Assembly: GCA_016209155.1 (NCBI GenBank)
Contig: JACQWU010000281.1
Location: 1-5,434, forward strand
DNA length: 5,434 bases
Direction: 5' to 3'
DNA from: Candidatus Desantisiibacteriota bacterium
Lineage (GTDB): Bacteria; JACRDZ01
Program-made: the position numbers and the translations under genes
The notes under the pieces: model-generated
The model's input: only the letters and a program-made list of their open reading frames with translations
What the model was told of the DNA's origin: nothing
Databases searched by the model: none
Part shown: piece by piece, positions 1 through 5,434 of the stretch
Layout of the letters: the number at the start of each line of letters is the position of its first letter
Numbering within the stretch: position 1 is the stretch's first letter

Positions 1-1
1 T

Positions 2-121
2 ATACCGGCATTAAAAGAGATGGACAGTAAAACTTCAACCGAGGACATCAAGGTTAAAAAAGCTATTTTAGATACGATGAAATATTTCGATAGCAGCTTA
101 CTAAAACCTGAAAATTGGTAG
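2..121 (+). CDS. C-terminal end of an unidentified protein (5' truncated by window edge)
   Basis: An open frame runs in from the left edge and ends at a TAG at 119-121, giving 39 visible residues that end in LLKPENW. The segment is mostly charged and looks helical (for example EDIKVKKAILDTMKYF), with no membrane segment or recognisable motif. I do not recognise the family. It is the only plus-strand frame near the edge that looks coding, and it converges on the minus-strand tlyA cluster, with the REP-like inverted pair lying between the two stops. With so little visible, a chance open frame cannot be excluded, although the codon use looks ordinary for a gene. Confidence 0.5.
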   Translation: MPALKEMDSKTSTEDIKVKKAILDTMKYFDSSLLKPENW

Positions 122-158
122 CTGTAAGTTATCAGGCATTTGGTATAAGCATTCAGGG

Positions 159-228
159 TGGTAGGAGCGGTCTCCTGACCGCGATCTTTTAATATTTATA
201 TATCGCAGTCAGGAGACCGCTCCTACCA
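159..228. repeat. Inverted pair of REP-like palindromic units (BIME-like hairpin)
   Basis: Two 27-nt arms (159-185 and 202-228) are inverted copies of each other with a single difference (C180 against A207), separated by a 16-nt AT-rich loop (186-201). On the minus-strand transcript that position becomes a G-U wobble, so the stem is fully paired in that orientation. Each arm is itself a small palindrome. The left one has a GTAG head (161-164), then GCGGTC (167-172), loop TCCT, then GACCGC (177-182). The right one has the same layout on the minus strand, with GTAG at 226-223. A GTAG head followed by an imperfect GC-rich palindrome is the published hallmark of REP elements mobilised by RAYT (TnpA-REP) transposases. 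The element starts 5 nt past the tlyA stop, between convergent genes, and is much more GC-rich than its surroundings. It could also act as a transcript 3'-end stabiliser or weak bidirectional terminator, but the flanking T-runs are poor. The inverted structure is certain; the REP assignment is inference. Confidence 0.85.
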
Positions 229-232
229 TTTA

Positions 233-1030
233 TTAAATCTGGTGGGGGGATATAGAATTACAAATACGGGGATGCACCCGTTTGCTTTTCATTAATAAAA
301 TAAAAAATTCTTTATTTCCATCCATCCCTGTAATAGGGGATTCAATCAAACCTCCTGGAGTAAGCCCTGAAGATATGGAAAATTGTTTGATATTTTCTAT
401 TACTTCCAGATGAGTTGCAGAATCGGATATTATTCCTCCTTTGCCGACCTTATTTTTTCCTGCTTCAAATTGAGGTTTAATTAAAGCAATAATTTGTCCG
501 TTCCCGGAAAGAAGGTTTTTTGCCGGAATAAGTATTTTTGTAAGAGAAATAAAAGATACATCAATAACTATAATATTAAATAATACAGGGAAATCTTCAG
601 GCTTGAGATATCGTGCATTTATTTTTTCTTTGATAATAACTTTAGGATTATTTTGTAATTCCCATGCGATTTGTCCATACCCAACATCAATTGCATATAT
701 TTTGCCTGCATTATGTTTTAAAAGACAATCTGTAAAACCGCCGGTAGAAGCACCTATATCAAGAATTATTTTGTCAGTTGCATCTATTTTAAATTCCCGT
801 AAAGCTTTTTCTAATTTTATTCCACCACGACTTACATATGGAAGAGTTTTATGTTTGATTTCAATTTTCGAAGAAATTGAAATTAAAGTACCGGGTTTGT
901 CAAGACATCTTTCATCAACAAAAATAGTTCCTGCCATAATCTCTCGCTGGGCTTTTTCGCGGGAAATAAAAAATCCTTTTTCAACAAGTATTTTATCAAG
1001 ACGTTCACGGGAAGGTTTCTTATTACTCAA
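233..1030 (-). CDS. tlyA: TlyA family S4-domain rRNA 2'-O-methyltransferase
   Basis: The 265-residue protein has an N-terminal S4 RNA-binding domain (about residues 10-68, starting [19 protein letters not shown]) and an FtsJ/RrmJ-like Rossmann methyltransferase domain (about 69-250). The SAM-binding motif I is [14 protein letters not shown] (91-104). Further TlyA signatures are the VSRGG junction (66-70), IDVSFIS (156-162), IKPQFEAGK (184-192), VGKGGIISD (195-203) and SPITGMDGN (231-239). Characterised TlyA proteins 2'-O-methylate cytidines in 16S and 23S rRNA in the cytoplasm; the historical haemolysin name is probably misleading here. The start is TTG at 1030. It overlaps the last 8 nt of aroC, has AAAGG 8 nt upstream, and is the only plausible start before the S4 domain, because the next Met (residue 32) lies inside that domain. 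The overlap suggests translational coupling to aroC. The C-terminus carries about 15 extra residues ([15 protein letters not shown]) of GC-richer, atypical composition that include a C6 run. The family call is very secure; the exact RNA target is inferred. Confidence 0.95.
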   Translation of the reverse strand: MSNKKPSRERLDKILVEKGFFISREKAQREIMAGTIFVDERCLDKPGTLISISSKIEIKHKTLPYVSRGGIKLEKALREFKIDATDKIILDIGASTGGFTDCLLKHNAGKIYAIDVGYGQIAWELQNNPKVIIKEKINARYLKPEDFPVLFNIIVIDVSFISLTKILIPAKNLLSGNGQIIALIKPQFEAGKNKVGKGGIISDSATHLEVIENIKQFSISSGLTPGGLIESPITGMDGNKEFFILLMKSKRVHPRICNSISPHQI

Positions 1031-1038
1031 GGGAAAAA

Positions 1039-1043
1039 CCTTT
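1039..1043 (-). promoter_or_regulatory. Ribosome binding site supporting the TTG start of tlyA
   Basis: AAAGG, read on the minus strand, lies within the 3' end of aroC with an 8-nt spacer before the TTG at 1030. It supports this non-ATG, overlapping start, since no ATG is available upstream of the S4 domain. The match to the anti-Shine-Dalgarno is only moderate. Confidence 0.5.
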
Positions 1044-2072
1044 ATATAGATTATTATAATTTTCGTAATTATCTTTTAATTCAACAAGGCTATCAGCCCG
1101 AAATTTATCCAGAAAAAAATCAGTTATTTCAATTGCTGTAACAGCTTCTCCGACAATAGATGCTGCTGGAACCGCACAAATATCAGAACGCTCAATTGAA
1201 GCTTTAAAAGGTTTTTTTGAATTTATATCAACGGATCTTAATGGTTTATAAAGAGTTGGGATTGGTTTCATTACTGCTCTTATAACGATAATTTCACCAT
1301 TCGACATACCGCCTTCAATCCCGCCGGCATTATTAGTTTTTCTATAAAAACCAAATTTTAATGAATCTTTTTTTTTGGAGTTAAAGAATATTTCATCATG
1401 AACTTTTGAGCCGGGGAGAGATGCCATTTTAAATCCCAATCCGAATTCTATACCTTTTATAGCCTGTATACTCATTAAAGCCGATGCAATTGCTGCATCC
1501 AGTTTACGTTTATAATGGACATGACTTCCCAATCCAACAGGGATATTTTGAACTAATATTTCAAATATACCTCCAATACTATCACCTTCAGATTTAGCTT
1601 TGTCAATTATTTTTTTCATTTTTTTTTCAGCATTTTTATCAGCACAACGTAATTCAGACATTGTGATTTTTTTTGAAATTATTTCAAATTTGAAATCTGC
1701 AGCAGATGCCTGTATTCCGCCGATATTAACGACATGACTTAAAATATTTATGTTGAATTCTTTTAAAAGACATTTACATAAAGCACCCGCGGCAACTCTT
1801 ACGGCTGTTTCACGTGCACTTGCACGTTCTAAAATATTCCGGATATCATTTTCATGGTATTTAAATATACCCGGTAAATCAGCATGTCCGGGACGCGGGC
1901 GTGTTATCCGGAGGGAGGGATCTATCATTAATTCATTTTCATCAACACTCATGATTTTTTGCCAATTTTCCCAGTCTTTATTTTTAATAACCATAGATAT
2001 AGGACTGCCGATAGTTCTTCCAAATCGCACTCCGGAAGTGATTTCAACTGTATCATTTTCTATATTCATTCT

Positions 2073-2074
2073 GC
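2073..2074 (-). other. Inferred deletion junction within aroC
   Basis: On the minus strand, GGT AAG (residues GK of GESHGK) is followed by a single C and then AGA ATG (the RM that normally follows GYGRG). Family spacing places about 105 nt here, so about 104 nt are missing, and any loss of length 2 modulo 3 gives this frame change. The exact breakpoint is ambiguous by at least one base. Confidence 0.75.
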
Positions 2075-2122
2075 TTACCATGCGATTCACCTGCTGTTAA
2101 ATAAGTGATTTTGGACATAATA

Positions 2123-2127
2123 TCCTT
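2123..2127 (-). promoter_or_regulatory. Ribosome binding site for the original aroC start
   Basis: AAGGA, read on the minus strand, directly follows the pilQ stop codon and lies 4 nt before ATG 2118. It marks 2118 as the native aroC start. The GTG at 2090 has no comparable site (TTTAACAGCAG precedes it), which supports reading the long downstream frame as a broken gene rather than a gene with its own start. Confidence 0.7.
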
Positions 2128-4353
2128 TTATTGCCCGATATAAGGGGTGACAAATATTATTAATTCTCTTTTTCCTGAATACTGTTCAACTGTTTTATCG
2201 GAAAATAAACTGCCAAATAAAGGTATACGTTTATAAATAGGAACCCCTGAATTTGTTTTATTTTCTTCACGACGCAATAAACCTCCGATAACAACAGATT
2301 GGCCGTTTTTAACCATAATATTTGTTTCGATTTCACTTGTAGCGATCTCAACATTCATTCCTTCAATTAAAGATTTTTTAACTGCGCTTACTTCAGGATG
2401 AATTTTCATCATTATATTCTCATTGGATATTATACTTGGTTTGACTTTTAATTTGACTCCCACAGGTACAAGTTTAATGTTTTGATTATTAAGTTCAACA
2501 GGTACCTGATTTTCAAGCGATATTCGTGTGTCTTCATTGTCTAATGTTGGAATTCTAAGATTAGATAGCACATTTAAATCTTTATCCTTAGCCTGTTTTA
2601 ATATTATTTCTTTAAACTCTTTTGAACTGGATAAAGTCCCGATTGCTAACATCCCCGATTCCTGTGATTGAATATCTGAATAGATATTGTTTGAATTTCC
2701 AACAATCCAGTTAATTCCAAGCTGATTTATTTTTAAAATACTGATATCTACCAAAAGAGCTTCAATTATAATCTGTGTGTTTTTTTTATTTGAATTATTA
2801 TTTATCTCTGTTTTAATAGTTTCTTTTTTCGCGACATATATAATATTACCTTTTTTGCGATATGCAAATCCATTTATTTCCAGAATATTCGAAAGTGCAG
2901 TTTCCCATGGGACTTTATCAATTCGTATCGTTATACTTCCTTTAATTTCAGAACTGGTAATTATATTCACATTTGTTGTTGTTGAAAGCATACGAAGTGC
3001 ATTCCCAATTTCAATATTTTTGAAATCCAAAGATATAAGTTTTTCATCATTTTTACTTATTTCTGCTTTAGAATTTTTTTCATTTTTCTGGACAGATTCT
3101 TTTTTGGGTATTATTGATATTGGAGGAATAGTTTGTTTTAAAGGAGGACTCGTTTTTGTTTTAGAAATCGTAGTTTCTAAAGGTTTAGATATAATAGTAT
3201 TTTTATTATTTGGAATTTTATCTGATTTAGATTGTTGATTATCTAATTTTGGTTTTACATCAGCTTTTGTTTCTACTTTTTTTTGCTGTACTTCAGCAGG
3301 TTTAATATCTGCTTTTTTTACGATTTTTGGGGAAACAGGAATAGGTACTGTTTCAGAAGGGGGCAAAGCTGATTCGTTATCAATTGTAAGAATTAATTCA
3401 AAATTTTTTTTATCAATAAAATATGGACGATTTTCTTTAAGTTCGACAACTATCCGGACAATTTTAAATGGATCTTTTTGATATAATCCACTGCGTATTC
3501 GGTTAACAGTAAATCCATTTAGTTCAATTGTTTTATCTTTAATTTTAAGCTCAGCATATGGAATATCCAAAATAAGATAATGTTTAGAAGGCAGTTCAAG
3601 CATCTTATAATCAACAGATTGAGATGAGGAAATAGTTATTATTGATTGTCCTTCTTTTTCTTGTACTTTTATGTCTGTAATTTCAGTTGTTTTGATTTCA
3701 TTTTTTTCTTCAACAGGTTCTTTTTTCTTAAGAACATCAGGTTTTTTAATATCAGGATCGGGTTTAATTTCTACAGGTTTATCTTCTTTTTTAGATATTA
3801 ATAAAGGTTTCTCTTCTTTTACAGGTTTTTCTACCGTATTTTCTGCCGCAACAGATTTTTCTTTTTCTATTGGTTTTGCCTCCTCAACAGGTTTTTCTAA
3901 TGCAGAGGTTGTTTGTAATTTCTTAAGTTGTTTTTTAGGGATTGATAAATTGGCGCTATTTTCAAATTGCAAAGAGATAATATTATCTTCTTCTATAACA
4001 AAATATGGAGAAAATTCAGAAACGCTGATAATTAATTCTGCATTTATGGAGTTATCTTTTTTAAATTCTTTGAAAGATATATTTTTTATGGTACCATAAT
4101 CTAATTTAACATTTTTTTCCAAATCTCCGAGGAATGTATTTTTAAAATGAATTATAATTCTGTTAGGGGATGGGAATCGGTCTATTTTATAATCAAATTT
4201 TGTTTTTGACAAAGAAATAATTACTTTAGTTATTTCTCCGGTAGATTCAATTTCAACGTTTTCAATTTTACCGGGGATATCAGCAATTAATGATTTAAAG
4301 TTATAAAAAGTTAAAAAAATGGTTAATATTATTAATACTCTGAAAATTTTCAT
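2128..4353 (-). CDS. pilQ: Type IV pilus outer-membrane secretin PilQ
   Basis: The 741-residue secretin forms the outer-membrane pore through which the type IVa pilus leaves the cell. In order it has: a signal peptide (about 1-24, hydrophobic core IFRVLIILTIFLTF); a first AMIN domain (about 28-132), a family that binds peptidoglycan; a Lys/Glu/Pro linker (133-222); a second AMIN domain (about 223-326); a second Lys/Pro/Ser linker (327-436); an STN/N0 domain (about 438-508, SLDFKNIEIGNALRMLSTTT and VPWETALSNIL); and the C-terminal secretin domain (about 527-741). The last shows IIIEALLVDIS (528-538), LSNLRIPTLDNEDTRI (596-611), VVIGGLLRR (687-695), VPIYKRIPLFGSLFSD (704-719) and ELIIFVTPYI. 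The N1 (Secretin_N) domain usual between STN and secretin appears absent, with only an 18-residue Asn/Lys linker in its place. Start ATG 4353 has AAGGA 7 nt upstream and gives a proper signal peptide. pilP ends 12 nt upstream, and PilP normally contacts the PilQ N0 region. Confidence 0.96.
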   Translation of the reverse strand: MKIFRVLIILTIFLTFYNFKSLIADIPGKIENVEIESTGEITKVIISLSKTKFDYKIDRFPSPNRIIIHFKNTFLGDLEKNVKLDYGTIKNISFKEFKKDNSINAELIISVSEFSPYFVIEEDNIISLQFENSANLSIPKKQLKKLQTTSALEKPVEEAKPIEKEKSVAAENTVEKPVKEEKPLLISKKEDKPVEIKPDPDIKKPDVLKKKEPVEEKNEIKTTEITDIKVQEKEGQSIITISSSQSVDYKMLELPSKHYLILDIPYAELKIKDKTIELNGFTVNRIRSGLYQKDPFKIVRIVVELKENRPYFIDKKNFELILTIDNESALPPSETVPIPVSPKIVKKADIKPAEVQQKKVETKADVKPKLDNQQSKSDKIPNNKNTIISKPLETTISKTKTSPPLKQTIPPISIIPKKESVQKNEKNSKAEISKNDEKLISLDFKNIEIGNALRMLSTTTNVNIITSSEIKGSITIRIDKVPWETALSNILEINGFAYRKKGNIIYVAKKETIKTEINNNSNKKNTQIIIEALLVDISILKINQLGINWIVGNSNNIYSDIQSQESGMLAIGTLSSSKEFKEIILKQAKDKDLNVLSNLRIPTLDNEDTRISLENQVPVELNNQNIKLVPVGVKLKVKPSIISNENIMMKIHPEVSAVKKSLIEGMNVEIATSEIETNIMVKNGQSVVIGGLLRREENKTNSGVPIYKRIPLFGSLFSDKTVEQYSGKRELIIFVTPYIGQ
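3688..3957 (-). repeat. Low-complexity, imperfectly repeated Lys/Glu/Pro linker inside pilQ
   Basis: This stretch encodes PilQ residues 133-222 between the two AMIN domains. The protein repeats short units such as EKPVEE, EKPVKEEKP and DKPVEIKP. On the plus strand the DNA shows degenerate copies of ACAGGTTTTTCT, for example starting at 3821 and 3887, with weaker copies near 3713 and 3773. The linker is probably flexible and spans peptidoglycan or periplasm. Long open frames on the opposite strand here are a by-product of this composition. Confidence 0.6.
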
Positions 4354-4365
4354 TATTATATCCTT

Positions 4366-4920
4366 TTAATTATTTTCGTTAATTTTTATGCATTTTGTAG
4401 TTACTATTCCAGCATCATTTTTTTCCAAAATAATATTGTCGATATTAATTTTTTTAATAATTACTTTTCCTGAATTATCAATAGACATTCCTTCTTTGTA
4501 TATACGGTCATTATTTTTAAACATAACAACAGGATTTTCAAAATCCCATGTAATGCCTTGTATAATAATATCGGGATTTTTTTCAATAACTTTTATGTTT
4601 TTTTCTTCATCTACTTTTTGCTTTTCATTTTCCTGTGGAATAGTTTTAATTGGTTCTTCTTTTTTAGCTTCAATTTTTTGGAAAGCAGGTATCGGTAAGG
4701 GTTTAAACGGATCTCGGCGGCTGGTAGTATTATAATTGAAACTTTTTAAATGATTTTTAAGTATTGCACTGGTATTGTTCATGGTTTTATCATTTTTTTT
4801 AGTGTCATTTTTGATAATATCAGTTTCTTTACTTTCCGGTTTTTCAGAAAAAGAATTATTACATGCTGTTAATCCTGCTATTGAAATTATAAAGATATAT
4901 ATAATCTTTTTATATGTCAT
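4366..4920 (-). CDS. pilP: Type IV pilus assembly lipoprotein PilP
   Basis: The 184-residue protein has a lipoprotein signal peptide (Lys-Lys, hydrophobic IIYIFIISIAG, lipobox LTAC with the acylated cysteine at residue 20). A long disordered Asn/Lys/Glu/Thr region follows, then the PilP hallmark SRRDPFKPLP (67-76), a second Lys/Glu linker, and a C-terminal beta-rich domain (about 115-182, IIIQGITWDFENPVVMFKN and VIIKKINIDNIIL). In studied systems PilP is anchored to the inner membrane, binds the PilN/PilO heterodimer through its N-terminal part and docks on the PilQ periplasmic domains. Start ATG 4920 has AAGG 8 nt upstream and lies 10 nt after the pilO stop; the gene ends 12 nt before pilQ. 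Sequence conservation is low, so the call rests on the lipobox, the RRDPF motif, size and gene order together. Confidence 0.9.
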   Translation of the reverse strand: MTYKKIIYIFIISIAGLTACNNSFSEKPESKETDIIKNDTKKNDKTMNNTSAILKNHLKSFNYNTTSRRDPFKPLPIPAFQKIEAKKEEPIKTIPQENEKQKVDEEKNIKVIEKNPDIIIQGITWDFENPVVMFKNNDRIYKEGMSIDNSGKVIIKKINIDNIILEKNDAGIVTTKCIKINENN

Positions 4921-4930
4921 AATTAAAACC

Positions 4931-5434
4931 TTATTCTAAATTTGATATGTATATAACCGTATTTAAATGGGCATTTATTGTTCTGTCAGGATAATTATTG
5001 TCAGCTAAGGAATCAATGTTTATATTTGATATATTTATTCTCCATGGCAGACGGCTTATAGAAAAAATAAAATCACCTAAATTATGATAACTACCTTGAA
5101 TATCAATTTGGAGAGGCGCTTCCGCATATGAATCTCTGATTTTTATCTCAGAGTGATTAATGAAAATTTCAACATTTTTTTCTTTACCTAATGTGGTTAT
5201 ATTATTTAATATGTTAGGTATTTCACTGCGTGACGGTAATTTCTGCGGGAAGAGTAAAATATCCTGTTTTAATTTTTTAAGTTGTTTTCTTAATAAATCA
5301 ATTTGCACTATATTCTTTTCTCCGATTGTAAGTTTGGTGTATTTGATTGAATATTCTTTATTTAACTCAAAGTATTTTTTCTCTACCGGATTAACTATAA
5401 AAAAATACAGAGTAAATAAAATTATTAAAAATAA
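4931..5434 (-). CDS. pilO: Type IV pilus inner-membrane alignment protein PilO (5' end beyond window)
   Basis: The frame is open to the right edge, giving 167 visible residues of a family usually around 200 long, so roughly 30 N-terminal residues are missing. The visible part starts inside a transmembrane helix (LFLIILFTLYFFIV), then a Lys/Glu-rich coiled coil (about 17-58), the PilO signature LFPQKLPSRSEIPNIL (61-76), and a ferredoxin-like domain containing GSYHNLGDFIFSISRLPW (114-131) and INISNINI. PilO pairs with PilN in the periplasm and links the cytoplasmic PilM ring to PilP and PilQ. A GTG at 5308 is in frame but lies inside the coiled coil and would remove the membrane anchor, so it is not the start. 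Order pilO-pilP-pilQ with 10- and 12-nt gaps supports the call. Confidence 0.93.
   Translation of the reverse strand, partial: LFLIILFTLYFFIVNPVEKKYFELNKEYSIKYTKLTIGEKNIVQIDLLRKQLKKLKQDILLFPQKLPSRSEIPNILNNITTLGKEKNVEIFINHSEIKIRDSYAEAPLQIDIQGSYHNLGDFIFSISRLPWRINISNINIDSLADNNYPDRTINAHLNTVIYISNLE

Larger units (their letters stand above)
1023..2118 (-). pseudogene. aroC: Chorismate synthase gene with internal deletion and frameshift
   Basis: Chorismate synthase converts EPSP to chorismate with reduced FMN, the last shikimate step. Translation should begin at ATG 2118, preceded by a good AAGGA. It reads [15 protein letters not shown], a normal family N-terminus with the GESHG histidine, but then QNEYRK and a TGA at 2055-2053. 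The rest of the enzyme lies one frame over, in an open frame up to GTG 2090 (355 codons). That frame shows family sequence from [18 protein letters not shown] onward: RPGHAD (66-71), RASARET (89-95), [14 protein letters not shown] (252-265) and [16 protein letters not shown] (301-316), through to a normal C-terminus. Compared from memory with the Aquifex-like enzyme, about 35 residues between GESHGK and RM are absent, including the RR..GYGRG arginine-rich active-site stretch. Retaining one extra base (C) explains the frame change, consistent with loss of about 104 nt near 2073-2074. There are no other stops or frameshifts, so the lesion is recent or an assembly error. Reinitiation at ATG 2069, ATG 2081 or GTG 2090 could make a truncated protein, probably inactive. 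The gene lies 9 nt after pilQ and overlaps tlyA by 8 nt. Confidence 0.88.

Noticed and set aside
159-228. Classical intrinsic terminator
   Set aside because: The stem is long, but no clean T-run follows in either direction; the paired GTAG units fit a REP-like element better, although a role in 3'-end formation is possible.
603-1049. 148-residue plus-strand open frame
   Set aside because: It is antisense to tlyA, whose S4 and methyltransferase motifs are unmistakable; the plus-strand translation has no family features.
1750-2100. 116-residue plus-strand open frame
   Set aside because: Shadow of the conserved aroC reading frame on the opposite strand.
2160-2354. 64-residue minus-strand open frame in an alternative frame
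   Set aside because: Lies wholly inside the secretin domain of pilQ and shows no independent features.
2777-3238. 153-residue hydrophobic plus-strand open frame that looks like a membrane protein
   Set aside because: It is antisense to the Lys/Asn-rich linker and STN region of pilQ; Lys codons read backwards give Phe and Leu, producing false hydrophobicity.
3671-4099. 142-residue Ser/Phe-rich plus-strand open frame with apparent repeats
   Set aside because: Antisense image of the Lys/Glu/Pro repeats in the first PilQ linker; no start context or family match.
4354-4370. TATAAT-like box before pilQ as a promoter
   Set aside because: It overlaps the AAGGA ribosome site, there is no convincing -35, and the gene sits 12 nt inside an operon; AT-rich DNA gives such boxes by chance.
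4388-4735. 115-residue plus-strand open frame
   Set aside because: Antisense shadow of pilP.
5306-5308. GTG as a possible start of pilO
   Set aside because: The frame remains open upstream and encodes the expected transmembrane helix and coiled coil, so this codon is an internal valine.

Overview
The window comes from an AT-rich, Gram-negative (diderm) bacterium. The evidence is a run of type IVa pilus alignment and secretin genes, including a lipoprotein and an outer-membrane secretin with a signal peptide. The chorismate synthase remnant belongs to the Aquifex-like, roughly 390-residue branch of the family. A GC-rich palindromic repeat sits in an otherwise AT-rich background. The phylum cannot be fixed from the sequence. 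A Desulfobacterota-like or another deep diderm lineage would fit, but this is only a guess.

Layout. At the left edge is the last 39 codons of an unidentified plus-strand gene (2-121). Between it and the convergent minus-strand block lies an inverted pair of REP-like units (159-228). Everything from 233 to the right edge is one tightly packed minus-strand cluster. In transcription order (right to left) it is pilO (start lies beyond the window), pilP, pilQ, aroC and tlyA. Gaps are 10, 12 and 9 nt, and aroC and tlyA overlap by 8 nt, so the block looks like a single operon whose promoter is outside the window. No gene-free stretch exceeds about 110 nt.

How the genes work together. PilO (inner-membrane alignment protein), PilP (lipoprotein linker) and PilQ (outer-membrane secretin) are consecutive parts of the envelope-spanning type IVa pilus machine; pilM and pilN would be expected just beyond the right edge. 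aroC (last step of the shikimate pathway) and tlyA (S4-domain 2'-O rRNA methyltransferase) are housekeeping riders at the 3' end.

The most important observation is that aroC is broken as it stands. A well-formed start with Shine-Dalgarno and the GESHGK motif lies at 2118, but the next approximately 35 family residues are missing and the frame changes, so this reading stops at 2053. The long downstream frame (up to 2090) contains the rest of the enzyme but neither the GESHG histidine nor the arginine-rich GYGRG segment. This is either a real deletion (pseudogene) or an assembly defect. PilQ also appears to lack the N1 (Secretin_N) domain that normally lies between STN and the secretin barrel. 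I see no undescribed defence, mobile or biosynthetic system in the window.
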